Shown: piece after piece, positions 11,681-30,613 of the stretch | How positions within the stretch are numbered: the stretch's first letter is position 1 | How the letters are laid out: each line of letters begins with the position of its first letter | NCBI GenBank assembly: GCA_036169595.1 | Contig: CM069768.1 | Coordinates: forward strand, 240,001 to 304,000 | Reading direction: 5' to 3' | DNA length: 64,000 nt | DNA from: Dictyostelium firmibasis | Lineage: Eukaryota; Evosea; Eumycetozoa; Dictyosteliales; Dictyosteliaceae | The notes under the pieces: model-generated | Told to the model about the DNA's origin: nothing | Seen by the model: only the letters and a program-made list of their open reading frames with translations | Databases searched by the model: none | Made by a program: the position numbers and the translations under genes

Positions 11681-12921
11681 CAGGATTGGTTCTTAGCAGT
11701 GAGAATCGCCACCAACAAATTATCAGAACTGTCTTTGGGATTGGAGTTGCCAAGATCTTTTCTGGGAGGTGTGTAAGGAGATTCCAATTCGAATTCTATT
11801 GGTGTGCTATTGGTATTGTTTGCCGGCGTTTTTGGATGGTAGGGTGCTGCTCTTGGTGTGTCGTCAGACAGCAGTTCTGGTGATGCTCTTTTTTTGAGGC
11901 CATCTGTTACCTGAGAGGTGGTAGTTCCCGAGGTTTGCGGGTTCGTTTGTTCATCTTCGGTATCGCAGGAATCGATGAGATCGCCCAAGGTTGAGAGTAG
12001 TGTAGGAGGAATGGACTCAGAAACCATTTGGCTTGAGTTCTTCTGAGTAGAGGTGTTTTGGGTGGTGGGTGCTTGGGTAGGTGCTGGCGGAGTAATGACA
12101 GTCGAGCTCTCCTTCTCGCTTGGGGACACCTTTTTGTTTTTCTTTTTGTTAGCCTTTTTCTTACCGGAGTGAGCTGGTTTTGTTTCGGCTGTTGTGGCGG
12201 ATGCTTTGATCTCGACCTTGCCATTTTCGGTTGAAGAGGCCTTGAATTTCTTTTCGTTGTAGATGGCTCTGGTGGCGCATCTTATTGATGTTTTAAAGTT
12301 GTAAGTGGACGAGTTTATATTGGTGATTTTATCGTCCCTTTTGTACTCTATTAGGCCGAATATTGAGAGGTGGCCATTGATGTATTTTGAATGGTAGAAG
12401 GAGAAGGGAGTGTTTAGAGGAGTGACAGCATTTATTGTTTTTTTCACTGTTTCCACCTTTTCCTCTTTGATTTTGATTGAACCAGTGAGCACATGAAAGT
12501 CTCTACTGGAGGTGTAGAAGGAGCCGAGTTTGGCTCTGTTGTCTAGCACGTCTGCTAATGAGCTTTCGTGCTTGATGAGAGCGTGTATTCTAGCTCTCTT
12601 GCCTTTCGATATGAAGAGGTTCTCCAATGGAATTTTGAATTTTGATAATTCTAATTTTTTTGCCTCTAGCACCTCTTTGGAGGCTCCCGGGAATTCAAAG
12701 GTGACTGGGAAATGGTCATTGTTCCTTTGGTAGGCCGTCAAGTTGGCATCGTTAATGAGTTCGCAATATTTGTCGATCTCCTTAGAATACGCCTCTAGAC
12801 GGTCGTTGAAATTTTCGTATTTGGCATTTGATGTTTTTAATAATTCGATGAAGCTCGTCGTTTCTTCATCAATGTGATTGAGAGGTGGACTGTTTATAGT
12901 CACAATTTCCGCGTAACTCAT
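11680..12921 (-). CDS. TRE3 ORF1 protein
   Basis: 413 residues, the first open frame of the retrotransposon. The N-terminal 220 residues are mixed and probably folded. A lysine-rich patch follows (GKKKANKKKNKK), suited to RNA binding, and then a Ser/Thr/Pro-rich tail with SPYTPP. I see no zinc knuckle or RRM. By analogy with other LINEs it would coat the element's RNA, and in TRE elements it is thought to help choose the target near tRNA genes; both roles are inferred. It ends in TGA, whose last base is the A of the ORF2 start. Confidence 0.88.
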   Translation of the reverse strand: MSYAEIVTINSPPLNHIDEETTSFIELLKTSNAKYENFNDRLEAYSKEIDKYCELINDANLTAYQRNNDHFPVTFEFPGASKEVLEAKKLELSKFKIPLENLFISKGKRARIHALIKHESSLADVLDNRAKLGSFYTSSRDFHVLTGSIKIKEEKVETVKKTINAVTPLNTPFSFYHSKYINGHLSIFGLIEYKRDDKITNINSSTYNFKTSIRCATRAIYNEKKFKASSTENGKVEIKASATTAETKPAHSGKKKANKKKNKKVSPSEKESSTVITPPAPTQAPTTQNTSTQKNSSQMVSESIPPTLLSTLGDLIDSCDTEDEQTNPQTSGTTTSQVTDGLKKRASPELLSDDTPRAAPYHPKTPANNTNSTPIEFELESPYTPPRKDLGNSNPKDSSDNLLVAILTAKNQS

Positions 12922-13184
12922 CTGAGAAGGTCAGCAGGTGTCGAAGACGCGACCAATTCGTAAATTAGAAATTTAGAATGGAGTTGGATCACGTAAATGT
13001 ACGGGATTAGTTTCCAACTTGGAGGATGTTTTTTGGGGTCGAGATGTTGAGATTGAAGGTCGTGCGATATACCAAAATGAATATCTCGGCGAGATTGATC
13101 GGAATATGCAAAGATTGATCGGATTCTGATGGAATATAAGAAGATTGAAATTATATGGACTTTCACACCTGTCGACGTTTAGTT

Positions 13185-13199
13185 TTTTTTTATGCTAAC
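13185..13199. repeat. Target-site duplication, copy at the element's 5' end
   Basis: Exact copy of 7848-7862 (TTTTTTTATGCTAAC). Two further T's adjoin it on the element side, so the exact 5' terminus of the retrotransposon is ambiguous by about two bases. Confidence 0.85.
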
Positions 13200-13270
13200 G
13201 AGTCGTATGGGGTTCAAACTCGGAACTGGCAGGTTACACTGTCTATGGCTTTGACCAGCAGGGCTGAGAT

Positions 13271-13282
13271 GAGAATCGAACC
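13271..13282 (-). promoter_or_regulatory. External B box downstream of tRNA-Gln
   Basis: The minus strand reads GGTTCGATTCTC, 28 bp beyond the 3' end of the tRNA gene. Extra B boxes in the 3' flank are a known trait of Dictyostelium tRNA genes and can bind TFIIIC, which is thought to guide TRE3 integration. A plus-strand B-box-like sequence, GGTTCAAACTC (13210-13220), lies nearer the insertion site. Confidence 0.55.
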
Positions 13283-13305
13283 AGCGATCTAATTAAGGCA
13301 GTTAT

Positions 13306-13310
13306 AAAAA
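13306..13310 (-). terminator. RNA polymerase III terminator of tRNA-Gln
   Basis: A run of five T's on the minus strand directly follows the discriminator base of the tRNA gene, as expected for polymerase III termination. Confidence 0.75.
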
Positions 13311-13383
13311 TGGTTCTACTGAGACTCGAACTCAGATTACAGGATTCAAAGTCCTGGGTGCTAACCAATTACACTATAAAACC
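13311..13383 (-). tRNA. tRNA-Gln (anticodon UUG)
   Basis: 73 bases including the discriminator A. The acceptor stem GGTTTTA pairs with TAGAACC (one G-T pair). The anticodon arm is CAGGA, loop CTTTGAA, TCCTG, giving anticodon TTG. The T arm is CTGAG, loop TTCGAGT, CTCAG. The D arm contains the AATTGGTTA loop. There is no intron. It reads CAA codons, which are the abundant Gln codon in the poly-Gln tracts of this window. The TRE3 retrotransposon sits downstream of it. Confidence 0.96.
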
Positions 13384-13711
13384 TTAAATATTTTTTTTAT
13401 TTTTATACATAAATTGAATCCAAAAAAAAAAAATCCAAAAAAATGTGGGCTTGGCATTGTGGTTTCACACGAATCAATTGAACGTTAAAATTGAGATGGC
13501 CCAATATTATGCTAGTAATAGTAGTAGGAATGGATATACTACTATTATCACATTATTTTTTTTAACAACTTTAATTTATATAAAATTTTTTAAAGATTGA
13601 TGGTTTTTTTAATTCAATGAACGTCATTTATTAAACTAAAACCATAATTGTGGAAAACTAATTCCTTTTTTTTTAGTGTTTTTTGTATTCTATTTTTATT
13701 TTTTTAAATAT
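13384..13711. other. Spacer between tRNA-Gln and COMMD5
   Basis: AT-rich flank. It includes a somewhat more G+C-rich stretch at 13441-13515 with no frame or RNA fold I can name. Nothing else seen. Confidence 0.55.
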
Positions 13712-14561
13712 TTATTTATTTTCTAATTTTGAAAGGATCTGAATTTGTTCTAAATCTTCTAAATCTTTTAATAGTTTTGCAACATTGTAACGAAGTTTAT
13801 GAAAGTTATCGATTGAAACCTCGAATACTTTTGATTTTCCATTGTTATCGTTCATTTCCATTAAAATTACTGGATTAAGGACTCTAGATGTAAAACTACT
13901 ACTGATGATTACATCAACTCTCCACTTTAAACTTGATAATTGAGGGAACAATATCTTATCATTATTTGATCTTTCCGTTAAATCTTTACCTCTATAGAAT
14001 GTTTGTTAAAAAGGTGTTAATTCAAATGCATTATAATATCAATATCTATTAAAGTTTGTTGTCGAAGGAAGTGGCTACATTGGTTGTGGTTGTAGTGGTA
14101 TTGGGTGGTGATGAATGTATATTTGGTTAAAAATGATGTCATCTCTTTGTAGACAATCAAAAAACTTACTGAGTATTATAAATATTTGTTAAATCTGTTA
14201 TTAAAGGTTGTGGTAATTTTAGATCAGTTATATCAGCAACGAATATTTGATTTGATACCTTTTTCTTTAGAGCAATCTTTAAAATATAATAGAGACCTGT
14301 GAAAACGATTGATGATAGATTTGGGTCAACTTTTTTTTCATTTGACGAAACTGTTAATTTATCATGAATAGAGTCAGTTATTTGATTTAGTTTATCCTCT
14401 TCCTCTTTTTTAACTAAATTAATTTTTTTAGTTTTCATATAAAGCACAACCATCGATAATATATCCCTAATGAATGTTTGTTCAAACTTTTGACATACTG
14501 GTATCATATTCTTTACCTCTGATGGTATATTATACCCTAAATATGATACTCTTTCTGTCAT
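13712..14561 (-). CDS. commd5: COMM domain-containing protein 5
   Basis: Spliced model: exons 14170-14561 and 13712-13991 (minus strand), 223 residues, GT-AG intron with matching phase (CA + A = Gln). The N-terminus RVSYLGYNIPSEV and the C-terminal COMM domain (LSSLKWRVDVIISSSF, then FHKLRYNVAKLLKDLEDLE) match animal COMMD5 along the full length, including the conserved tryptophan of the WRVDV strand. COMMD proteins form the ten-member Commander ring that, with CCDC22/CCDC93 and Retriever, recycles membrane proteins from endosomes. Length is as in human COMMD5 (224). Confidence 0.93.
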
Positions 14562-14689
14562 ATTCTCTATTTATATATTTATATAATGAACAAAATAAAA
14601 CAATATAATTAAATAAATAAAAATAATAAAATATTAATAAAAAAAAAAAAATTAAAAAAAATAAGAAAAAAGATTTTTTTTTTGGGATT

Positions 14690-14723
<34 letters not shown>

Positions 14724-14845
14724 CAGCATAAATCAAATGAAAATTCAAATTAAAATAAAGTGCAAAAAAATAAAATTTAGTTATTTTTTGTTTAAAATAA
14801 AAAAGGATTTTTCTTTAAAATTTATTTATTTGCAAAAGGGATTTT

Positions 14846-15423
14846 TTAATTTAACGAAAAATTACCAAATTTAATAATAATTTTTATATTTTTATTTACA
14901 GATTTATCGAATTCACGCAGCAATTCATTTTTAATTTCTATTGCATCATACAAATTACCATATCGCATAATTATTTTTAAATTGTGCAAAGAGCAAGAAA
15001 CATTAAAAATTGATTGACAAAAAAATGACTTAATATAAACTTTTTATGGTTTGAATCTACTAATTAATTCATATGAGAAATAAAAATCTCTTTACTCCAA
15101 TTTCATTTTGTATAGTCTATTACTATTGTATTGATTATCTTTAAAAAATCTATATTTAATATATTTAATATCTTTTTATTGAAGAAATTGATATTTATAA
15201 TTATCGTTGTAACCACAATTAATATCATTGTTTATATATGATTTAATACTATTAATTGATCCTAATACAATTTTAAATTCTTTATAACCGAAATTTGTTA
15301 CCAAGTTTCTTATAATTCGAAATGTTGATTTTGAAATTAAACTTCTAATAATTCTAAAAATGTATATTTATAAATTAAATATTTAATAAAATTATTAAAT
15401 ATAAATGAATTTAATTCATCCAT
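14846..15423 (-). pseudogene. Decayed host protein gene
   Basis: Reading the minus strand from ATG at 15421-15423 gives MDELNSFIFNNFIKYLIYKY. Then, after a shift of frame near 15335, a single frame runs to a TAA at 14846-14848, encoding pieces such as STFRIIRNLVTNFGYKEFK and YGNLYDAIEIKNELLREFDK. Three TAA codons interrupt that frame (near QFLQ, KLE and RFKP). Codon texture is coding-like, not random spacer. The style (Asn/Lys/Ile-rich helices) resembles the large Dictyostelium families of ankyrin-like or F-box-like proteins, but I cannot name a parent gene. It lies just downstream of the unrecognised 492-residue gene. Confidence 0.6.
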
Positions 15424-15478
15424 TTTTCAAAAAAAATAATATAAAAAAAATCAATGGTTATTGTTGGGTTGGGAATTT

Positions 15479-15516
<38 letters not shown>

Positions 15517-15556
15517 GCAAAAAAAAAAAATTTATATTGTTGATGTTTATTTTTTT

Positions 15557-17035
15557 TTAAAACCATTCAAAAGATTTTTTGTTACCATATTTTAATAATA
15601 ATCTTTTAATTCTAGATTTTAAAATATTACTACCAATTTGATAGAAATATTCTAAGATTTGAATATTATTATTTAATACATTTTCTTTAATGTGTTCTAC
15701 TTTAATTTCTACAAATTTTGGTTGTAAACGCATAATTAATTTACATAAATATAAATTTGGTTTAAGGAAAGCCAAAGTAAATATTGAAAATTTTGAAGTT
15801 AATAGGCTATCACCAACTAATTGAAAATGATTCCTTAAAAGAAATTCAGCAATATCTTGTTGACTATTTTTTAATTCATTTTTATTAATATTATTATTAT
15901 TATAGTCATTATAACTGAAAATTGATTTCAATAAATCTTCATTAACTCTTTTTACTTTACAAATTGATAAAATCAATTTTACCAAATCCAATCTTAATTT
16001 TCCCAATGCAAATTCTAAAAGTAGTCTATTTTTGAATGATTTCAGAGATACAATAGATTTAAATAATTCTAAATCACCATCATTACCACTAGAGATGTCC
16101 ATATTATTATTTGAGGTAAAGTTATCACCATCTGATAGCTCCAAACCATTTAAAAATCCTAAATAATTAATTTTCTTTAAATTATTACCATTGGAATTAA
16201 TTTCTATTAGGAGAGCTAATATTGTCGAACTCTCCTTAACATTTAATAGATATTGCATATCAAAGTAAAACCTAGTTTTAAATTTACTATTGATATCTTC
16301 CTTTTTCAATGGATCTTCTAAAGAATCAAGATAATTATTTGTAAACTTTCTTAATTTTAAAAATAACTCTTCAAAACTCGAATTTATAACAAAATCAAGA
16401 GAAAGGATTTCTTTTTGTTGATTTTGTTGTTGGTTTTGATCTCCTGTTGTAGTAGTTTCTAAAAAGAATTGACTATAATCTTGATGTTGGCTATATAAAA
16501 AGTTAAAATTTTTTACTCTAGATAAAAAATAATTTGATAATTTCCAAGACTCTAGGTACAAATAATAAAAAGTTTTAAAAAAGATTGAAATCGAATTATA
16601 AACTAATATAGAATTATTTTCAAAGAGTCGTTTTAATTTTTCAATATTTATTAACTTTGAATCAATACATTGTAGACCGATGATATATAAATGTTTGAAG
16701 AGGTGATCAATTGATTCAAATGAAGAGTTTTTAAATTTCAATAATAATCGTTGTTTTAATTTGATCAATTCATTGCATACCAAATAAACATCTTGAAATG
16801 AAATATCCTCTCTAACAAGTACTACATTTTCAAATGGATCCATTATTCCATACAAATTATCATAATACTCTGAATCATATTGATTGTCTATATCTTTTTT
16901 CAATTGTTGATCGTTGAATGAATCATCTTCTATATCTGTGAATTGTAATAATATAACTTTTGAAACTTCAAATTTACATTCTAATATTGAAAATGCTAAC
17001 AATCTAATAGATGATTCATTATAATTTGTGTCCAT
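15557..17035 (-). CDS. Unrecognised 492-residue protein
   Basis: An uninterrupted single-exon frame starting at an ATG that follows an A/T-rich leader. The protein is rich in Leu, Phe, Asn and Lys, with many short amphipathic helices. The C-terminal half (LLLEFALGKLRLDLVKLILS; AEFLLRNHFQLVG; QILEYFYQIGSNILKSRIK) has the texture of degenerate ankyrin-like helical pairs as found in large Dictyostelium families, but no clear consensus repeat is visible. No signal peptide or membrane segment is evident. It is separated by 116 bp from the USP48-like gene on the same strand. Function unknown. Confidence 0.7.
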   Translation of the reverse strand: MDTNYNESSIRLLAFSILECKFEVSKVILLQFTDIEDDSFNDQQLKKDIDNQYDSEYYDNLYGIMDPFENVVLVREDISFQDVYLVCNELIKLKQRLLLKFKNSSFESIDHLFKHLYIIGLQCIDSKLINIEKLKRLFENNSILVYNSISIFFKTFYYLYLESWKLSNYFLSRVKNFNFLYSQHQDYSQFFLETTTTGDQNQQQNQQKEILSLDFVINSSFEELFLKLRKFTNNYLDSLEDPLKKEDINSKFKTRFYFDMQYLLNVKESSTILALLIEINSNGNNLKKINYLGFLNGLELSDGDNFTSNNNMDISSGNDGDLELFKSIVSLKSFKNRLLLEFALGKLRLDLVKLILSICKVKRVNEDLLKSIFSYNDYNNNNINKNELKNSQQDIAEFLLRNHFQLVGDSLLTSKFSIFTLAFLKPNLYLCKLIMRLQPKFVEIKVEHIKENVLNNNIQILEYFYQIGSNILKSRIKRLLLKYGNKKSFEWF

Positions 17036-17151
17036 TTAATAATATTATTTTATTGAAAAAAAAATAATAAAAAGAAATGAAAACCAAAAAAAAACGAAAA
17101 AAAAAAAAAAAAAAAAAAAAAATTTTTTTTTTTGCGCAGGTTTTGATTTTT

Positions 17152-21520
<4,369 letters not shown>

Positions 21521-21949
21521 AATTTGTTATTATTTTTTTTTTTTTTTTTTTTTTTTTTATTGAACATTGAATTTTAAGAAAAAAAAAAATAAAAAACAAA
21601 AAAGAATGAAATTAATTAGTGTTTTGAAATAAATGCAGATATTCTTTTTTTTCAAAAAAAAAAAAATAAATAAATATAAAAAAATAAAAAAAAATAAAAA
21701 AAAATAAAAGTTTTTTTTTTTTCAATTTTTTTTTTTTTTTATTTTTCACCAGCCACACAAAACTTATTATTATAATTTAATATAACATATATAGAAATTT
21801 AAAGGTTCTTACACATTAAGATAAAATTTTAAATTTTTTTTTAAAAAAAATTTATAAAGAGAAAAAAATTAAAAGCAGATAGCAAGAAAAAAAAAAAAAA
21901 AAAAAAAAAATTTTATATAATAGTATTGAAGCATTTTGTTTAAAAATAA
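21521..21949. other. Divergent promoter region, usp48 / Ste20 kinase
   Basis: The spacer between two divergent start codons is made of long T and A homopolymers. Only one small island (about 21745-21800) departs from this. No specific site recognised. Confidence 0.6.
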
Positions 21950-24325
<2,376 letters not shown>

Positions 24326-24454
24326 AAAAAAAAAAAAAAAAAAAAACAAGAAAATCCATAAAAATAATAATAACCAAAATAAATATTAAATAGTATAATA
24401 ATAATATATTATATTATAAACTTTTTTTTATTAAAAAAATTTTCATTTTTTATT

Positions 24455-25251
24455 TTATTTATTTTTGATTGGTTTAGTTTTACTACAATCATTACTATTA
24501 ACTTTATTCATTACATTTGTATATTCAAAATTTAATAAATCTTCAATCTCTGAAGAATCTCTAAGATAAAAGTATTTACCAATTGGATGATTGATAATGA
24601 TTGGGAATAAGTATGGTCTAAAAATATATTCGATTATACCATACCAAATGAAACCTAAACAAATACCAATCATAGAGCCACAGAATACTTGTTTGGCTGT
24701 GTGATAATATAAATGAACTCTAGAGTATGCTACTCCTGATGCTAAGAAAAATAATAATGTTATACCAATTGTTGGTAGAATCTTTGAACCAAATCTAATT
24801 CTTTTCTTTAAATAAAATAATGCCATTAAAACTGCAAAAAAAAACATAAATTGACTATGACTTGATGGCATACCATAACTTTGTTTTCTTAGTTCCTCTA
24901 AAAATAAAAATAAAAATAAAAAGTGAATAGGGCGTTACATAATAATAATAATAATAAAAATAATAATAATAATAATAAATATTAATAATTTTACATACTC
25001 CAAATGGTTGGTCTATGCTCTTTAATAGATTTTTTTAAAACATAATTTGTACATTCACTAAATAATAAACCTAAAAATATTGAAATGGTTCTTACGTCTC
25101 TTCTAAATAAAATTAATGTAATCACACCAATTGCAATCGCAATTGGAATTAATGTTACATATGCATTAAATAATCCAAATGGGTCATCATGTTGATAATG
25201 AACTGTTGTCAATTCAACAAATGTTAATGCTGTATAAACTTCTTCTTCCAT
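24455..25251 (-). CDS. dolpp1: Dolichyldiphosphatase
   Basis: Spliced model: exons 24999-25251 and 24455-24897, 231 residues. Multi-pass membrane protein with the three PAP2 phosphatase motifs: KKSIKEHRP (K-X6-RP), PSSHS (PSGH variant) and SRVHLYYH (SR-X5-H). YGMPSSHSQFMFF is near-identical to the animal DOLPP1 motif, and the length matches (human 238). The enzyme removes one phosphate from dolichyl diphosphate on the lumenal side of the ER, recycling the glycan carrier of N-glycosylation. The intron falls between the first and second PAP2 motifs. Close to the 3' end of the kinase gene (convergent). Confidence 0.95.
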
Positions 25252-25877
25252 ATTCTTTTTTTTTTTTTTTTATTTCAACCAAATGTTGATTGCAAACGAA
25301 AGAAATCAAAAAAAATAAAAAATAAAAAAAAACAAAAAAAACCAAAAAAAAAAAAAAAAATAAAAAAAGCTTAAAAAAAAGAAAGAACGAACATTAAGAT
25401 AATGATTAAAAAATATATATATTTTTTATTATTAATTTATTTTTAACTCTTTTAATTTGTGTTGATTAATTTGAAAAACTCAAACTAATTGTTATTGAGG
25501 AGTTTTAAAGATTATTGTCATTTTCATAAAACTTTCACGATGATTTTTAAGAATTGATATCAATTGAAGTTTAAATATTCAAAGTTTAAAAAGAAAAAAA
25601 AAAAAAAAAGAAAAAAAACTATGTTAGGATATTTATAACATATGAAAATAGAATTTCTTTTTTTTTTTTTTTTGTTTCCAAAGCAATATTTGTTTTGTAA
25701 TTCCAAAAATTTGGATAAAAAAAGAAAATAATTTTTGAAAAAAAAAAAAAATAAAAAAAAAAAAAAAAGTTTTTTATAATTTTCTTTTTTTTTTTTTTCA
25801 TTTTTTTTATTTTTGAAAATCATTTGGATTGTCAAATTTTCATTTTTAATTGTAGTGGCAATATAAATATATAAATA
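25252..25877. other. Divergent promoter region, dolpp1 / nup62
   Basis: Extremely A/T-rich spacer with many homopolymers. A small palindromic-looking segment near 25566-25590 (TTTAAATATTCAAAGTTTAAA) is the only feature besides A/T tracts. Short frames here consist of Lys/Phe runs and are not genes. Confidence 0.55.
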
Positions 25878-28094
25878 ATGTCAAATAATTTATTTGGTAC
25901 AGGTTCATCAACTTCAAATTCATTATTTGGAAGTTCAACAGCTCCTACAGGAGGACTATTTGGTGGTTCAGCTCCATCAACTGGTGGGTTATTCGGTGGT
26001 GGTAGCACACCAGCTGCTGGTGGTGGATTATTTGGTGGTAGCAGTACTACACCATCTACTACTACTACTGGTGGTGGTGGTGGTGGTGGTGGTTTATTCG
26101 GTGGTGGTAGTACAACAACCACTGGTGGATTATTTGGTGCATCAACAACACCATCAACAACAGCAACTACAACTGGAGGTGGATTATTTGGTGGTGGTAG
26201 TACAACAGCAACCACCGGTGGATTATTTGGTTCTACAACCACCAGTGCTACACCAGCACCAACAGGAGGATTGTTTGGAGGTTCCTTAACTACTGGTACA
26301 ACACCAGCACCAACAGGTGGATTATTTGGAGGTTCTTCAACTACTGGTACAACACCAGCACCAACAGGAGGATTGTTTGGAGGTTCTTCGACCACACCAA
26401 CAACAGGAGGATTATTTGGTGGAGCCTCAACAACATCTTCAACTACTACAGCACCAACAACAGGCGGATTATTTGGAGGTTCTACAACTACTAGTACAAT
26501 ACCAGCACCAACAACAGGCGGGTTATTTGGAGGTTCTACAACTACTAGTACAACACCAGCACCAACAACAGGTGGACTATTTGGAGGTTCTACAACCACA
26601 CCAACAACAACAGGTGGATTATTTAATGGAGCTTCAACAGCATCTACAACCACTCCATCATTAACTAGCGGTGGCGGAGGATTATTTGGATCTACAACAC
26701 CAGCTACAACAACAGGAGGTTTATTTGGAGGTACATCAGCAGCAGCAACAACAACCACTCCATCATTAATTAGCGGTGGTGGAGGATTATTCGGATCTAC
26801 AACACCAGCAACTACAACATCTTCAACTACATCTACAACCACTCTATCAACAACAGGTGGGTTATTTGGCGGTTCTACTGCAACCACAACACCATCAACT
26901 ACACCATCAACAACAGGTGGATTATTTGGAGCAACTACCACATCATCAACTACACCATCAACAACAGGCGGACTATTCGGTGCAACCACTGCATCATCAA
27001 CTACACCATCAACAACAGGTGGATTATTCGGTGCAACCACTACATCATCAACCACACCATCAACAACAGGTGGATTATTCGGTGCAACCACTACATCTAC
27101 ACCATCAACAGGAGGGTTATTCGGTGCAACCACTACACCATCTGCAACTACACCATCAACAACAGGTGGATTATTTGGAACACCAACAACAACAGCAGCA
27201 TCCTCCTCATCTACTACATCAACAACCACACCAGCTTCTACCACATCAGGATTATTCGGTGCAACCACTACACCATCTACAACTACACCATCTACAACAG
27301 GTGGATTATTTGGAACATCATCAGCAACCACTACAACTCCTTCATTATCAAACAACCCACTTACAACATCAATGTTGGGTGGTTCATCAACAACACCAAA
27401 TCCAACTCCATCCTCATTAAACAATACCGATCCAATTGGGATCAATGAAAGTAAAGTCTTAGAACAACTCTTAAACGAATGGGTTTCAGAAATTGAAAAT
27501 CAAACTAAAAATTTTTATGATCAAGCAAAAACTATCTTTGTTTGGGACCAACTTATAATGGAAAATTCTCAAAAAGTAAATTATATTTTAATAATCTTTT
27601 TTTTTTTTTTTACAAATATTTATTTATTAATTATAAAATTTTTTTTTTTAATAAAATATTTTTAGTTAGGTAAATTAATGGATGTAGTAGTTAAATTAAA
27701 TTCCCAACAAAACGCTTTGAATCAATGTATTGATGTAGTTAGAGATCAACAAGCATTATTAGAGAGATCATTGAACGCATTGGATTCAAAGATAAAATCA
27801 TCACCAAAAGATAACGAAACAACAGCAGATTTAGAGAGAGAAAGAATCTATTCATTGGCAACTAAAATAGATGATGATATCATCAAGGTCGAGAATAAAC
27901 TATTGGGTGTAGTAAATAAAATTAATCAAAATCAAGTTAAAGACGATAATCCAAAGGATTTAAATCAAAAAGTTTCTAAAATTTTAAATGATCATTTAAA
28001 TACCCTTCAATGGATTGATAAAAGTACAAATATTCTTCAAGAATCTTTAAAAGTAATCGAAAGTACTTCATTACCTGAAACCTCAAGAAGATAA
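25878..28094 (+). CDS. nup62: Nucleoporin Nup62 (FG nucleoporin)
   Basis: Spliced model: exons 25878-27575 and 27666-28094, 708 residues. The first 500 residues are about thirty GLFG-type repeats (GGLFGG/GGLFGA) in a Thr/Ser/Pro/Ala linker, the disordered permeability-barrier type. The C-terminal 200 residues form the Nsp1/Nup62 coiled-coil domain (LLNEWVSEIENQTKNFYDQA; QQNALNQCIDVVRDQQALLE), which assembles with Nup58 and Nup54 in the central channel. Animal Nup62 has mostly FG/FxFG repeats, so the heavy GLFG use here is a lineage trait. The intron lies inside the coiled coil. The reverse strand also stays open over the repeats, but only as a shadow. Confidence 0.94.
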
Positions 28095-28399
28095 ACAAAA
28101 AATATAAATAACAAAATAAAAAAATAAAAAATAAAAAAAAATAATAAAATTTTAATATTTTAAAATAGAAATTATAAAAACTAAATTTTATTTAAAAATA
28201 AACAACTATTAAATCAAAATTGGATTTATTGAATTAATTTCAGTGAAATTTGAAATTACTTTTTTTTTTTATCATTTTTTGTTTTTTTTTTATTTTTTTA
28301 TTTTTTTTTTTATTTTTTTATTTTTTAAAACTACAAATATCTTTTTTTTTTTTTTTTTCATAAATTTTTTCACACAAATAATTTTTAAAAAAATATATA
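28095..28399. other. AT-rich spacer, nup62 / acyl-CoA dehydrogenase
   Basis: Short tandem spacer of T and A tracts. It serves as 3' flank of nup62 and promoter of the next gene. No other feature seen. Confidence 0.55.
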
Positions 28400-29977
<1,578 letters not shown>

Positions 29978-30026
29978 ATATAAATCGACTATCTGAAAAT
30001 TATTTTAAAATAATTACAATTAAAAA

Positions 30027-30473
<447 letters not shown>

Positions 30474-30508
30474 TTTTTTTGGAAATTAATTGAAACAAAA
30501 CTGAAAAT

Positions 30509-30547
<39 letters not shown>

Positions 30548-30613
30548 TTTTTTTTTTTTTTTTTTTTTTTTGAAATTTTTTTTTTTTAATTTTCATAAAA
30601 ATTATATTAAAAT

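Larger units (their letters stand above)
7863..13184 (-). mobile_element. TRE3-type non-LTR retrotransposon, apparently full length
   Basis: A LINE-class element of about 5.3 kb on the minus strand. In order it has a 5' UTR (about 12922-13184), ORF1, ORF2, a 3' UTR of about 100 bp and an A38 tail (T-run 7863-7900 on the plus strand), flanked by a 15-bp direct repeat. It starts about 112 bp downstream of a tRNA-Gln gene, in the same orientation. Dictyostelium TRE elements target tRNA genes: TRE5 inserts about 50 bp upstream, TRE3 roughly 40-150 bp downstream, so position and size both point to TRE3. The subtype (A-D) cannot be settled from memory. Both ORFs are open throughout, so the copy looks intact. 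Its codon use is clearly richer in G+C than the host genes around it. Confidence 0.92.

Noticed and set aside
12918-13166. An 82-codon minus-strand frame upstream of the TRE3 ORF1
   Set aside because: It lies in the 5' UTR of the retrotransposon, has no domain and ends by overlapping the ORF1 start; TRE elements have two ORFs.
13200-13300. A degenerate tRNA between tRNA-Gln and the retrotransposon
   Set aside because: B-box-like pieces are present but no full cloverleaf; they are better explained as external B boxes of the tRNA-Gln flank.
25832-27445. A 537-codon open frame on the minus strand opposite nup62
   Set aside because: It is a shadow of the FG repeat: the reverse complement of Thr/Pro/Gly-rich repeats reads as a Val/Pro/Asn repeat. 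No promoter, no introns and no homology expected.
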